64,000 bases of DNA from Pseudescherichia sp031979925 (lineage in GTDB: Bacteria; Pseudomonadota; Gammaproteobacteria; Enterobacterales; Enterobacteriaceae). This document shows, piece after piece, positions 50,902 to 60,225 of the stretch. Position 1 is the first letter of the stretch, and each line of letters opens with the position of its first letter. Location: positions 248,001 to 312,000 of the forward strand of contig NZ_DALZFB010000003.1 in the NCBI RefSeq assembly GCF_031979925.1, in the 5' to 3' direction. The notes under the pieces are model-generated. The model was not told where the DNA came from and did no database searches. It was given only the letters and a program-made list of their open reading frames with translations. Made by a program: the position numbers and the translations under genes.

Positions 50902-51890
50902 TTTTTGCGGGACTCCTTGATTAACAGGACGATAAGGTAGATACCGCCCAGGCTTACGGTAACCACGCCGACCGGAAGCTGATAGGGAATAAACAGCTGC
51001 TGGGCGCAGAGATCGGCTGCCAGCAGCAGCAGCGCGCCGCAGAGCGCCGCCTGGGTCAGGCCCCAGCGCGCCGTGCCGCTAATGCGTCGGGCGATGTGCG
51101 GCGCAACCAGCGCCACAAAGGAGATCGGTCCGGCGAGAGCGGTCGCCGCCGCAGTCAGCACTACGGCCACCAGCATCAGCATCAGCCGCGAGCGCTCCAC
51201 GCTCACCCCCAACGCACAGGCGCTGTCATCGCCCATCTCCAGCAGCCGCATCCGCCGCACCAGCAGCGCAGCGCAGACAAACATCAGCAGCAGGATCGGC
51301 GCGGAGGGCCAGGTTTTTGCCCAGGTCAGGCCGTTGAGCGAGCCGGCGTTCCACAGCCCGGCGGTGAGGGCCGTCTCCAGCGAGGCCTTAATCAACAGCC
51401 AGGTATTAAAGGCGATCAGCATTGCGCGAACGCCGATGCCGATAATGATCAGGCGAAAGGTCTCAATGCCGTTGCGCCAGGCCAGCGCCCACACGATCAG
51501 CGAGGTGAGGATCCCTCCGGCCATCGCTGCAAAGGCGATAGCGGTCAGATCCTGACCGTACAGCACCATTGCCACCAGCACGCCACTCCAGGCCCCGGTG
51601 TTAAAGCCCATCACGTCCGGGCTGCCCAGCGGGTTACGCATCAGCGACTGAAAGATGGCCCCGCTGACCCCCAGCGCGCCGCCGATAAGGATCGCCATCA
51701 GCACCCGGGGCAGACGCCACTCGTTGACCACCAGGGTAACGCCCCGCGGCGCATCGCCGGTAAAGGCGGCCAGCACCTGACCGGGAGAGAGCGGCACCGT
51801 GCCGCTGCACAGGCTCCACAGGGCCACCATCACGCTGGCACAGGTCAGCAGGAGGAGGCTAAAGAGTAAACGACGGGAGGGGGCGATCAC
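50898..51890 (-). CDS. fepG: Ferric enterobactin permease FepG
   Basis: Inner-membrane permease subunit (FecCD/BtuC family) that pairs with FepD. The 330-residue protein is very close to E. coli FepG: EWRLPRVLMAILIGGALGVSGAIFQSLMRNPLGSPDVMGFN (in pieces) and the C-terminal PVGVVTVSLGGIYLIVLLI. It starts at a GTG (51890) that overlaps the fepD stop (ATGTGA) and has GGGAGG upstream; longer in-frame readings only shadow fepD. Confidence 0.95.
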   Translation of the reverse strand: MIAPSRRLLFSLLLLTCASVMVALWSLCSGTVPLSPGQVLAAFTGDAPRGVTLVVNEWRLPRVLMAILIGGALGVSGAIFQSLMRNPLGSPDVMGFNTGAWSGVLVAMVLYGQDLTAIAFAAMAGGILTSLIVWALAWRNGIETFRLIIIGIGVRAMLIAFNTWLLIKASLETALTAGLWNAGSLNGLTWAKTWPSAPILLLMFVCAALLVRRMRLLEMGDDSACALGVSVERSRLMLMLVAVVLTAAATALAGPISFVALVAPHIARRISGTARWGLTQAALCGALLLLAADLCAQQLFIPYQLPVGVVTVSLGGIYLIVLLIKESRKK

Positions 51891-52894
51891 ATTGCACCTC
51901 CCCGACGGTGGCGACGCACCAGAAAGATCAATACCGGCGCGCCGATAAAGGCGCTCACCACTGACACCCGCAGCTCGCCCGGCACGATCAGCCTGCCAAT
52001 GATATCGGCAAACAGCAGCAGGGCAGGGGTGGCGAGAAGGGTCACCGGCAGAGACCAGCGGTGATCGGCCCCCACCAGCCAGCGCGCCATATGCGGCATC
52101 ATCAGGCCAATAAAGGCGATGGGGCCCGAGACGGCGGTGGCGCTGGCGCACAGCACGGTGATGGCCAGCAGACCCAGCAGTTGGGTGCGGGCTACCCTGC
52201 TGCCGAGAGCGGTGGCGGTATCGCTGCCGAGACTCAGGCTGTTAAGCGCCCGGCTAAGCAGCAGGGCAATCGCCCCGGCGACCAGCACCGGACCCAGTAC
52301 AATACGCAGCGTTCGCAGGGTACGCACGTCGAGGGAGCCAGCCTGCCAGAAGCGCAGCTGGTCGTAGACGTCCGGGTTAAGCAGGGAGATGCCGCTGGAG
52401 AGACCCTCCAGCACTGCCGCCAGCGCAACGCCCGCCAGGGTGAGGCGCACCGGGCTCAGCTGCCCGCCGCCCGCGCTGCCGGTAAAAGCCACCACCAGCG
52501 AGGCCGCCAGCGCACCGCAGAAGGCCAGCGCCAGCTGCTCGGTGGGAGAGGAGAGACCCAGCAGCGCTGCCCCGAGCACGATGGCAAAGCTTGCTCCGGC
52601 GTTAACGCCAAGCAGACCGGGATCGGCGAGGGGATTACGGGTCAGGGTCTGCATCAGCGCCCCGGCGAGGCCCAGCGCGCCGCCGACCAGCAGCCCGGCC
52701 AGGGTGCGCGGCAGGCGGGCATCAAGCACAATCGTGCAGTCGGCGCTTTGGCAGGTGCCAGAGAGGGCATCCATTACAACGGAGAGGGGCAGTGGTTTGG
52801 CCCCGATCAGCAAGCTGAGCACGCCTGCAACCAGCAGCAGTAGCAATAATCCGCCCACGACCCACGGGCGTGCCGGATTAACGGAAAGCGACAT
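51887..52894 (-). CDS. fepD: Ferric enterobactin permease FepD
   Basis: Inner-membrane permease subunit that forms the channel with FepG. The 335-residue product has about nine membrane segments and the family motifs RLPRTLAGLLVGGALGLAGALMQTLTRNPLADPGLLG (in pieces), GPIAFIGLMMPHMAR and GELRVSVVSAFIGAPVLIFL. The start at 52894 gives a FepD-like length with AGGGA upstream; the frame extends back into the Fur-box region. First gene of the leftward fepDGC operon. Confidence 0.95.
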   Translation of the reverse strand: MSLSVNPARPWVVGGLLLLLLVAGVLSLLIGAKPLPLSVVMDALSGTCQSADCTIVLDARLPRTLAGLLVGGALGLAGALMQTLTRNPLADPGLLGVNAGASFAIVLGAALLGLSSPTEQLALAFCGALAASLVVAFTGSAGGGQLSPVRLTLAGVALAAVLEGLSSGISLLNPDVYDQLRFWQAGSLDVRTLRTLRIVLGPVLVAGAIALLLSRALNSLSLGSDTATALGSRVARTQLLGLLAITVLCASATAVSGPIAFIGLMMPHMARWLVGADHRWSLPVTLLATPALLLFADIIGRLIVPGELRVSVVSAFIGAPVLIFLVRRHRRGGAM

Positions 52895-52911
52895 AACAAC
52901 GTCCCTGACGT

Positions 52912-52930
52912 GATAATGATAGTAATTATC
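52912..52930. promoter_or_regulatory. Fur box between fepD and entS
   Basis: GATAATGATAGTAATTATC matches the 19-base Fur consensus GATAATGATAATCATTATC at 17 positions. It lies in the 112-bp divergent gap between fepDGC and entS, which is iron-repressed in E. coli. The adjoining bases (GTTATC) could extend the site. Confidence 0.85.
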
Positions 52931-53006
52931 GTTATCGATCTTATTGCGATATGTTAGCATGTGCGGCCTGAAAACTGGTATCAAAAGTTCGCATTAAGGC
53001 TTTGTT

Positions 53007-54245
53007 ATGACCCGACAATCCTGGCTGATTAACGTCAGCCTGTTGAGAACCCACCCCGCGTTTCGCGCTGTTTTTATTGCTCGTTTTATCTCGATCGTGT
53101 CGCTGGGGCTGCTCGGCGTTGCCGTGCCGGTGCAGATCCAGGCTATGACCCACTCGAGCTGGCTGGTGGGACTGGCGGTAACCCTCACCGGCGGGGCGAT
53201 GTTTATCGGTCTGATGGTCGGCGGCGTGCTGGCGGACCGTTACGAGCGCAAGCGCCTGATCCTGCTGGCGCGTGGCACCTGCGGTATCGGCTTTATTGGT
53301 CTCTGCCTTAATGCCATGCTACCCGAACCCTCCCTGCTGGCGATCTATCTGCTCGGCCTGTGGGACGGCTTTTTCGGCGCGTTGGGGGTGACGGCGCTGC
53401 TGGCGGCGACCCCGGCGCTGGTAGGAAGAGAGAACCTGATGCAGGCCGGAGCGATCACCATGCTTACCGTGCGCCTCGGATCGGTTATCTCGCCGATGCT
53501 TGGCGGCCTGCTCCTCGCCTCCGGCGGCGTGGTGTGGAACTACGCCCTGGCGGCTGCGGGAACCTTTATCACCACCCTGACCCTGCTGCGTCTGCCCCAG
53601 CTGCCGCCGCCGCCCCAGCCCCGTGAGCACCCGTTAAAATCGCTGCTGGCGGCGTTTCGCTTCCTGCTGCGTAGCCCGCTGATCGGCGGCATCGCTCTGC
53701 TGGGCGGTCTGCTGACGATGGCCAGCGCCGTGCGCGTACTCTATCCGGCACTGGCAATCCACTGGCAGATGTCAGCCGCCGAGATTGGTATCCTCTACGC
53801 GGCCCTGCCGCTCGGAGCGGCGCTGGGAGCGCTCACCAGCGGCAATCTGGTCCAGCGCCCGCGCCCTGGCGCGATTATCCTTTTCTCCACCCTTGGGGCC
53901 TTTGTCGCCATCGCCCTGTTTAGCCTGATGCCGGTCTGGCCGCTGGGGGTGCTGTTGCTGGCTCTGGCAGGCTGGCTGAGCGCCATCAGCTCGCTATTAC
54001 AGTACACCCTGCTGCAAACCCAGACGCCAGAGGCGATGCTGGGCAGGATCAACGGCCTGTGGACGGCGCAGAACGTCACCGGGGATGCAATTGGTGCGGC
54101 GTTGCTGGGCGGGATGAGCGTGGCGATGACGCCTGCGGCTTCGGCCAGCGTCGGCGGGGTGGTGCTGGCGGTGACGGGGGCGGTACTGATTCTGGTGCTG
54201 GGTGAGCTGCGGCGTTTTCACCACAGCCCACCCGTTGACGCTTAA
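53007..54245 (+). CDS. entS: Enterobactin exporter EntS
   Basis: Major-facilitator exporter that secretes enterobactin across the inner membrane. The 412-residue product has 12 predicted membrane segments and follows E. coli EntS closely: FIARFISIVSLGLLGVAVPVQIQ at the start, the loop motif GGVLADRYERKRLI, and LQTQTPEAMLGRINGLWTAQNVTGDAIG near the end (in pieces). TTAAGGC precedes the ATG. Its stop overlaps the convergent fepB stop. Confidence 0.96.
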   Translation: MTRQSWLINVSLLRTHPAFRAVFIARFISIVSLGLLGVAVPVQIQAMTHSSWLVGLAVTLTGGAMFIGLMVGGVLADRYERKRLILLARGTCGIGFIGLCLNAMLPEPSLLAIYLLGLWDGFFGALGVTALLAATPALVGRENLMQAGAITMLTVRLGSVISPMLGGLLLASGGVVWNYALAAAGTFITTLTLLRLPQLPPPPQPREHPLKSLLAAFRFLLRSPLIGGIALLGGLLTMASAVRVLYPALAIHWQMSAAEIGILYAALPLGAALGALTSGNLVQRPRPGAIILFSTLGAFVAIALFSLMPVWPLGVLLLALAGWLSAISSLLQYTLLQTQTPEAMLGRINGLWTAQNVTGDAIGAALLGGMSVAMTPAASASVGGVVLAVTGAVLILVLGELRRFHHSPPVDA

Positions 54246-55210
54246 CTGAACAGAGTAGCGAAGCGCTTGAGCAATAGCGTGGCGCTGTAGTAGTCGAGGC
54301 GGAAGGTCTCGGTGCCGAGAGCATAGACGCGCTTATTTTGCACCGCGCTTAGATGGCTCAGCAGCGGGTTAGCGTAGATGGCCTCGGCATCTTTCTCATT
54401 GCCTGCAAAGAGGAACAGCGCCTCGCCGTTCAGCCCGGCAGCGAGGTTTTCACCCCCCAACTGGACGATATCGTGGCGCTTGCCCTGGCTCTGGCTGGCG
54501 TGCAGCCCGCCGGGCAGGGTGGCGAGGGTAAAGCCGAGCTGCGAGAGCAGCTGCCCCTGGGCCGAGTCTGCGGTCCACAGGTTGGCACTGTGCGCCGCCG
54601 GGTTATAGACCAGAGCGCTTACCGGCTGCGGGGTCAGGGTCATCTGCTGTTTCACCTTCGCCAGCTGCTGATTAAAATCGCTAATCCGGGCTTTGGCCTG
54701 CTGCTCCTGGCCGGTGATCTCTCCAAGCTGGGTGAGCAGCGTCTGCCAGCTCTTATCGTCGTAGTTGATGATCAGCGTCGGGGCAATCGCGGAGAGCTGA
54801 TCGTAAAGTGCCAGTGCCGAGTCACCCCCGGTAGCGCTGATCAGGATCAGATCCGGCATCTGGGCAGCAACCGCCTCGGCGTTCGGCTCGCCAATATAGA
54901 GCCGGGTCAGCTTGCGCGCTTTGGCAATTTCGCCCCACTGGCGCAGGAAGCCGTTCTCATCGGCGACGCGGTTGTTCGGCGCGGTTGCCCCGCTGGCGAC
55001 CACCGGGGCGTCAATCGCCAGCAGCGAGCCGGTGAGCGTGACGCTGGTGGAGACAATGCGCAGGGGTTTATGATCGAGCGTATGAACGCCACGGCTGTCG
55101 GCGATCTGGCGGGGCCAGTCAGCGGCCTGGGCTACAGAAAGTCCTAAAACAAAAAGGCCCAGCGTCAGCAGGGACTTAAGCGAAAACGGGGAGAGTCTCA
55201 CGGCGTGCAT
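54242..55210 (-). CDS. fepB: Ferric enterobactin-binding periplasmic protein FepB
   Basis: Periplasmic binding protein that passes ferric enterobactin from FepA to FepDG. The 322-residue product has a signal peptide (about 1-29, ending VAQAA) and the class-III binding-protein fold, with PLRIVSTSVTLTGSLLAIDAPVVASG and MPDLILISATGGDS (in pieces). It ends in RLDYYSATLLLKRFATLF. Length and sequence match E. coli FepB. It is divergent from entC. Confidence 0.95.
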   Translation of the reverse strand: MHAVRLSPFSLKSLLTLGLFVLGLSVAQAADWPRQIADSRGVHTLDHKPLRIVSTSVTLTGSLLAIDAPVVASGATAPNNRVADENGFLRQWGEIAKARKLTRLYIGEPNAEAVAAQMPDLILISATGGDSALALYDQLSAIAPTLIINYDDKSWQTLLTQLGEITGQEQQAKARISDFNQQLAKVKQQMTLTPQPVSALVYNPAAHSANLWTADSAQGQLLSQLGFTLATLPGGLHASQSQGKRHDIVQLGGENLAAGLNGEALFLFAGNEKDAEAIYANPLLSHLSAVQNKRVYALGTETFRLDYYSATLLLKRFATLFS

Positions 55211-55341
55211 CCTGTTATTGTGCGGCTAATGCTTCTCATTTTCATCATTGCGCCGCCGGATGCAAGTTTTTAGCAGCACAAAACTGCGTCCTCTGAGGTT
55301 GACATCGCTCGGGATAACTCTTAGCTTACCGACCAAAATAT

Positions 55342-55361
55342 AAATGATAATAATTCTTACT
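55342..55361. promoter_or_regulatory. Fur-box-like site between fepB and entC
   Basis: AAATGATAATAATTCTTACT contains a GATAAT hexamer and an imperfect inverted half in the divergent gap, 26 bp before entC. The equivalent E. coli gap is a Fur operator controlling both fepB and entCEBAH. The match is weaker than the one before entS. Confidence 0.6.
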
Positions 55362-55386
55362 ACTTTTATCGTTTTCGGAGAAGGAT

Positions 55387-56562
55387 ATGGATTCGTCACT
55401 GGCGGAGGAGACTCAGCTTACCGTGAACACGCTGGCATCAGACCAATTTTTCTTTATGTCGCCGTATCGCAGCTTCAGCACATCGGGCTGCTTTATGCGC
55501 ATCAGCGAGCCGGCTAGCGGCGGGGACGACCTCAACGGCGCGTTCCAGCAGACGTTGGCCCAGGCGTTCAGCGAGGCCAAAAATCAGGGGATCGCTAAGC
55601 CGATTGTGGTGGGTGCCATTCCGTTTGATACTACTCAGCCCTCCGCGCTGTTTATCCCCCGCAGCTGGGAGAGCTTCTCCCGTCCGGCGAAACAGCACTC
55701 TGCGCGCTACTTCCAGGGGGGCGACGCCCTCAACGTGGTGACCCGTAAGGCCATTCCCGATCACCCGGTCTTTACCGATATGGTGGCCCGCGCCGCTGCC
55801 CTGACCGCCACCCCGCAGGTGGATAAGGTGGTGCTTTCACGCCTGATCGATATCACTACCGACAAACGCATTGACGGTGGAGCACTGCTGGAGCGGCTGA
55901 TTGCCCAGAACCCGGCCAGCTTCAACTTCCACGTGCCGCTGCCCGACGGCGGCGTGCTGCTGGGTGCCAGTCCGGAACTGCTGCTGCGCAAAGAGGCATC
56001 GCACTTTAGCTCGCTGCCGCTGGCCGGCTCTGCCCGTCGCCAGCCGGATGACATGCTGGACCGCGAGGCGGGCAACAAGCTGCTGGCCTCTGAAAAGGAT
56101 CGCCACGAGCATGAGCTGGTGACTCAGGCAATGAAAACCGTACTCGCGCCTCGCAGCCGTGAGCTGACGCTGCCAGCCTCGCCGCAGCTGGTTAATACCC
56201 CGACGCTCTGGCATCTGGCGACCCCTATTGAGGGGGTGGCGCAGGCGGAAGAGAACGCCCTGACGCTGGCCTGTCTGCTGCATCCGACCCCGGCGCTGAG
56301 CGGCTTCCCGCATCAGGTCGCAAAAGAGCTGATTGCCGGGCTGGAGCCGTTTAACCGCGACCTGTTCGGCGGCATTGTTGGCTGGTGCGACGCCGACGGT
56401 AACGGCGAGTGGGTGGTCACTATCCGCTGCGCACGCCTGCACGAAAACCAGGTCCGCCTGTTTGCCGGCGCCGGGATCGTTCCAGCCTCCTCACCGGAAG
56501 CCGAATGGCGCGAGACCGGGGTAAAACTCACCACCATGCTCAACGTTTTTGGTTTGCATTAA
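55387..56562 (+). CDS. entC: Isochorismate synthase EntC
   Basis: Converts chorismate to isochorismate, the first committed step of enterobactin synthesis. The 391-residue product belongs to the chorismate-binding family: VDKVVLSRLIDI, NFHVPLPDGGVLLGASPELLL, SLPLAGSARRQPDD, HLATPIEGV and LFAGAGIVPASSPEAEW are all conserved. First gene of entCEBAH. Confidence 0.96.
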   Translation: MDSSLAEETQLTVNTLASDQFFFMSPYRSFSTSGCFMRISEPASGGDDLNGAFQQTLAQAFSEAKNQGIAKPIVVGAIPFDTTQPSALFIPRSWESFSRPAKQHSARYFQGGDALNVVTRKAIPDHPVFTDMVARAAALTATPQVDKVVLSRLIDITTDKRIDGGALLERLIAQNPASFNFHVPLPDGGVLLGASPELLLRKEASHFSSLPLAGSARRQPDDMLDREAGNKLLASEKDRHEHELVTQAMKTVLAPRSRELTLPASPQLVNTPTLWHLATPIEGVAQAEENALTLACLLHPTPALSGFPHQVAKELIAGLEPFNRDLFGGIVGWCDADGNGEWVVTIRCARLHENQVRLFAGAGIVPASSPEAEWRETGVKLTTMLNVFGLH

Positions 56563-56571
56563 GGAGCAATC

Positions 56572-58182
56572 ATGACAATTCCCTTTACCCGCTGGCCCGA
56601 TGAATTTGCCCGGCGCTACCGTGAGAAAGGCTACTGGCAGGATCTGCCCCTGAGCGATATTCTGACCCGCCACGCCCAGAGCGATGCACTGGCGGTGATC
56701 GACGGCGAGCGTGAGTTTAGCTACCGCCAGCTGAATCAGGCGGCGGATAACCTGGCCGCATCACTGCAGGCGAAAGGCCTTCGCGCGGGGGACACCGCGC
56801 TGGTGCAGCTCGGTAACGTGGCGGAGTTCTACATCACCCTCTTTGCGCTGCTGAAAATCGGCGTCGCGCCGGTGAACGCCCTGTTCAGCCATCAGCGCAG
56901 CGAGCTGAACGCCTATGCGGCACAGATTAAACCAGCGCTGCTGGTGGCTGACCGCGATCACCCCCTGTTTAATGACGACCAGTTTCTGAATGGTTTTGTT
57001 GAAGAGCACGGCTCTGTGCAGGTTGTACTGCTGCGTAACGAAGCAGGCGAGCGTGCTCTGGAGGCGACTATTGCCCGTCCGGCGGAGAGTGCCGTCAACG
57101 CGCCGACGCCTGCCGATGAGGTGGCGTTCTTCCAGCTCTCAGGCGGCAGCACCGGCACGCCCAAGCTGATCCCGCGTACCCATAACGACTACTACTACAG
57201 CATTCGCCGCAGCAATGAGATTTGCCATTTCGATAATCAGACACGCTACCTCTGCGCGTTACCGGCGGCGCATAACTATCCGATGAGCTCCCCCGGTGCG
57301 CTCGGCGTCTTTTTGGCCGAAGGCTGCGTGGTGTTGGCCGCCGATCCCAGCGCCACTCTCTGCTTCCCACTGATTGAGAAGCACCGGATTAACGTCACCG
57401 CGCTGGTGCCGCCTGCCGTTAGCCTCTGGCTGCAAGCCATTCATGAGTGGGGCAGTAACGCCCAGCTGGCCTCTCTCAAGCTGCTGCAGGTAGGCGGCGC
57501 GCGGCTCTCCGCGACCCTCGCCGCACGTATTCCGGCTGAGATAGGCTGCCAGCTACAGCAGGTGTTCGGCATGGCCGAAGGGCTGGTGAACTACACCCGC
57601 CTTGATGACGGTATCGAGCGCATCAACAATACCCAGGGCTGCCCGATGTGCCCGGATGATGAAGTGTGGGTCGCGGACGCCGACGGCAATCCGCTTCCAC
57701 GCGGTGAGGTGGGTCGCCTGATGACGCGCGGGCCGTACACCTTCCGCGGTTACTTCAATAGCCCGCAGCACAACGCCAGCGCTTTCGACGAGAACGGTTT
57801 TTACTGCTCCGGGGATCTGATCTCCATCGACGAGCAGGGTTATATCACCGTTCAGGGGCGCGAGAAGGATCAGATCAACCGCGGAGGCGAGAAGATTGCT
57901 GCCGAAGAGGTAGAGAATCTGCTTCTGCGCCATCCGTCTATTATCCACGCCGCACTGGTGAGCATGGAAGACAGCCTGCTTGGCGAGAAGAGCTGTGCGT
58001 ACCTGGTGGTATCCCAGCCGGTGCGTCCCGTGGAGATCCGCCGCTTCCTGCGTGAGCAGGGCGTCGCAGAATTTAAACTGCCCGATCGCGTGGAGTGCGT
58101 GGACGCACTGCCGCTAACGCCGGTCGGCAAGGTCGATAAGAAAGAGCTGCGTCTGCGGCTGGCCGAACGGTCACAGGCGTAA
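56572..58182 (+). CDS. entE: 2,3-dihydroxybenzoate-AMP ligase EntE
   Basis: Stand-alone adenylating enzyme that activates 2,3-dihydroxybenzoate and loads it on the EntB carrier. The 536-residue product has the AMP-binding loop LSGGSTGTPKLIPRTHND, the aromatic-acid site segment AHNYPMSSPGALG, the GYITVQGREKDQINRGGEKI motif and the C-terminal lysine in TPVGKVDKKELR. It starts nine bases after entC. Confidence 0.96.
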   Translation: MTIPFTRWPDEFARRYREKGYWQDLPLSDILTRHAQSDALAVIDGEREFSYRQLNQAADNLAASLQAKGLRAGDTALVQLGNVAEFYITLFALLKIGVAPVNALFSHQRSELNAYAAQIKPALLVADRDHPLFNDDQFLNGFVEEHGSVQVVLLRNEAGERALEATIARPAESAVNAPTPADEVAFFQLSGGSTGTPKLIPRTHNDYYYSIRRSNEICHFDNQTRYLCALPAAHNYPMSSPGALGVFLAEGCVVLAADPSATLCFPLIEKHRINVTALVPPAVSLWLQAIHEWGSNAQLASLKLLQVGGARLSATLAARIPAEIGCQLQQVFGMAEGLVNYTRLDDGIERINNTQGCPMCPDDEVWVADADGNPLPRGEVGRLMTRGPYTFRGYFNSPQHNASAFDENGFYCSGDLISIDEQGYITVQGREKDQINRGGEKIAAEEVENLLLRHPSIIHAALVSMEDSLLGEKSCAYLVVSQPVRPVEIRRFLREQGVAEFKLPDRVECVDALPLTPVGKVDKKELRLRLAERSQA

Positions 58183-58195
58183 CAAAGGAGAGAGT

Positions 58196-59047
58196 ATGGC
58201 AATCCCAAAATTAACCGGCTACGCGCTGCCTGCGGCCACCGAGATCCCGCAGAACAAGGTCAGCTGGGCCTTTGAGCCTGAGCGCGCCGCGCTGTTAATT
58301 CATGATATGCAGGACTATTTCATCAACTTCTGGGGCGAAAACTGCCCGATGATGGCCCAGGTGGTAGCGAACATCGCCGCCCTGCGTGAATTCTGCAAGC
58401 AGCACAATATTCCGGTCTACTACACCGCCCAGCCGAAAGAGCAGAGCGATGAAGATCGCGCCCTGCTGAATGACATGTGGGGACCGGGCCTGACCCGAAA
58501 ACCGGAGGAGCAGCAGGTGGTTGCCGCCCTGGCCCCGGACGAGAACGACACCGTGCTGGTGAAGTGGCGCTACAGCGCCTTCCATCGCTCGCCGCTGGAG
58601 CAGATGCTGAAAGAGAGCGGGCGCAACCAGCTTCTCATCACCGGTGTCTATGCCCACATCGGCTGCATGACCACCGCCACCGACGCCTTTATGCGCGACA
58701 TCAAGCCCTTTATGGTGGCTGACGCGCTGGCGGACTTTAGCCGCGACGAGCATCTGATGGCGCTGAACTACGTTGCCGGGCGCTCCGGGCGGGTGGTGAT
58801 GACCGAGGATCTGCTTCCGGTACCGGTAAGCAAAGCCGCGCTGCGTGCCGTGGTGCTGCCGCTGCTCGACGAGTCCGACGAGCCGATGGATGACGAGAAC
58901 CTGATCGACTACGGTCTCGATTCGGTGCGGATGATGGCCCTGGCGGCGCGCTGGCGTAAGGTCTACGGCGATATCGATTTTGTCATGCTGGCGAAAAATC
59001 CCACCATCGATGCCTGGTGGGCGCTGCTCTCCCGCGAGGTGGAATAG
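58196..59047 (+). CDS. entB: Isochorismatase and aryl carrier protein EntB
   Basis: Bifunctional protein of 283 residues. The N-terminal isochorismatase domain (ALLIHDMQDYFINFW, then LLITGVYAHIGCMTTATDAFM) makes 2,3-dihydro-2,3-dihydroxybenzoate. The C-terminal aryl carrier domain has the phosphopantetheine serine in IDYGLDSVRMMAL. The stop TAG shares its last base with the entA GTG start. Like EntF it needs EntD-type modification. Confidence 0.96.
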   Translation: MAIPKLTGYALPAATEIPQNKVSWAFEPERAALLIHDMQDYFINFWGENCPMMAQVVANIAALREFCKQHNIPVYYTAQPKEQSDEDRALLNDMWGPGLTRKPEEQQVVAALAPDENDTVLVKWRYSAFHRSPLEQMLKESGRNQLLITGVYAHIGCMTTATDAFMRDIKPFMVADALADFSRDEHLMALNYVAGRSGRVVMTEDLLPVPVSKAALRAVVLPLLDESDEPMDDENLIDYGLDSVRMMALAARWRKVYGDIDFVMLAKNPTIDAWWALLSREVE

Positions 59048-59802
59048 TGGCCGGGCTGGATTTCAACGGCAAGATCGTGTGGGTTACCGGGGCGGGGAAG
59101 GGCATTGGCTATGCGACGGCGCTGGCCTTTGTCGAGGCGGGAGCGCAGGTTATCGGCTTCGATCGTGACTTCAGCCAGGCTGACTATCCTTTCGCCTGTG
59201 AGGAGCTGGATATCGCTAATGCCGACCAGGTGGCGTCGGTGTGCCAGCGCCTGCTGGCCGCTACCCCGCGTCTCGACGTGCTGGTGAATGCGGCGGGGAT
59301 CCTCCGCATGGGGGCAACGGACCTGCTCTCCCTGCTCGACTGGCAGCAGACGCTGGCGGTTAACGTCGGCGGCGCGTTTAACCTCTTCCAGCAGACCATG
59401 GCTCAGTTCCGTACCCAGCGGGGCGGGGCCATTGTCACCGTCGCTTCCGACGCTGCCCATACGCCGCGCATCGGCATGAGCGCCTACGGGGCCTCGAAGG
59501 CGGCGCTGAAGAGCCTGGCCCTGACGGTAGGGCTGGAGCTGTCCACCAGCGGCGTGCGGTGCAACATCGTCTCGCCTGGCTCCACCGACACCGATATGCA
59601 GCGCACGCTGTGGACCAGCGCGGACGCCGAGCAGCAGCGCATTCGCGGCTTTGGCGAGCAGTTTAAGCTGGGCATCCCGCTGGGCAAGATTGCCCGCCCG
59701 CAGGAGATCGCCAATACTATTCTGTTCCTCGCCTCCGACCTCGCCAGCCATATCACGTTGCAGGACATCGTGGTTGACGGCGGCTCGACGCTGGGAGCCT
59801 GA
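59047..59802 (+). CDS. entA: 2,3-dihydro-2,3-dihydroxybenzoate dehydrogenase EntA
   Basis: NAD-dependent short-chain dehydrogenase that makes 2,3-dihydroxybenzoate. The 251-residue product has the cofactor loop TGAGKGIG, VNAAGILRMG, the catalytic Ser in TVASDAAHTPR and YGASK, and ends exactly like E. coli EntA (VVDGGSTLGA). The start is a GTG at 59047, adding a few residues (VAGL) before the usual DF; the usual ATG is a CTG here. A longer in-frame ATG at 59017 lies inside entB. Confidence 0.94.
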   Translation: MAGLDFNGKIVWVTGAGKGIGYATALAFVEAGAQVIGFDRDFSQADYPFACEELDIANADQVASVCQRLLAATPRLDVLVNAAGILRMGATDLLSLLDWQQTLAVNVGGAFNLFQQTMAQFRTQRGGAIVTVASDAAHTPRIGMSAYGASKAALKSLALTVGLELSTSGVRCNIVSPGSTDTDMQRTLWTSADAEQQRIRGFGEQFKLGIPLGKIARPQEIANTILFLASDLASHITLQDIVVDGGSTLGA

Positions 59803-59804
59803 AT

Positions 59805-60218
59805 ATGATCTGGAAACGTCATCTCACCCTTGATGAGCTCAACGCTACCAGTAGCAACACCCTTGTTGCCCATCTGGGAATTGTCTATACCCGGCTGGAC
59901 GACGACCTGCTGGAGGCGGAGATGCCCGTCGATGCGCGTACCCACCAGCCGTTTGGCCTGCTGCACGGCGGAGCTTCGGCGGCGCTGGCCGAGACCCTCG
60001 GCTCAATGGCGGGTTACCTGATGACCCGCGACGGCCAGTGCGTGGTCGGCACCGAGCTGAACGCCACCCATCACCGCCCGGTGTCGCAGGGGAAAGTGCG
60101 CGGCGTCTGCCAGCCGCTGCACCTCAGCCGCCAGAGCCAGAGCTGGGAGATTGCGGTATTTGACGAGCAGGGACGGCGCTGCTGTACCTGCCGTCTGAGC
60201 ACGGCTGTATTGGGCTAA
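59805..60218 (+). CDS. entH: Proofreading thioesterase EntH (YbdB)
   Basis: Hotdog-fold thioesterase that removes wrongly loaded acyl groups from EntB. The 137-residue product is nearly identical to E. coli EntH, with the active-site region PFGLLHGGASAALAETLGS and GTELNATHHRPV. Last gene of the ent operon, before the REP array. Confidence 0.96.
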   Translation: MIWKRHLTLDELNATSSNTLVAHLGIVYTRLDDDLLEAEMPVDARTHQPFGLLHGGASAALAETLGSMAGYLMTRDGQCVVGTELNATHHRPVSQGKVRGVCQPLHLSRQSQSWEIAVFDEQGRRCCTCRLSTAVLG

Positions 60219-60225
60219 TCCTCGT

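Noticed and set aside
51891..52151. 87-residue N-terminal extension of fepG
   Set aside because: It reads through the end of fepD in another frame. The GTG at 51890 with GGGAGG upstream gives the length and sequence of E. coli FepG.
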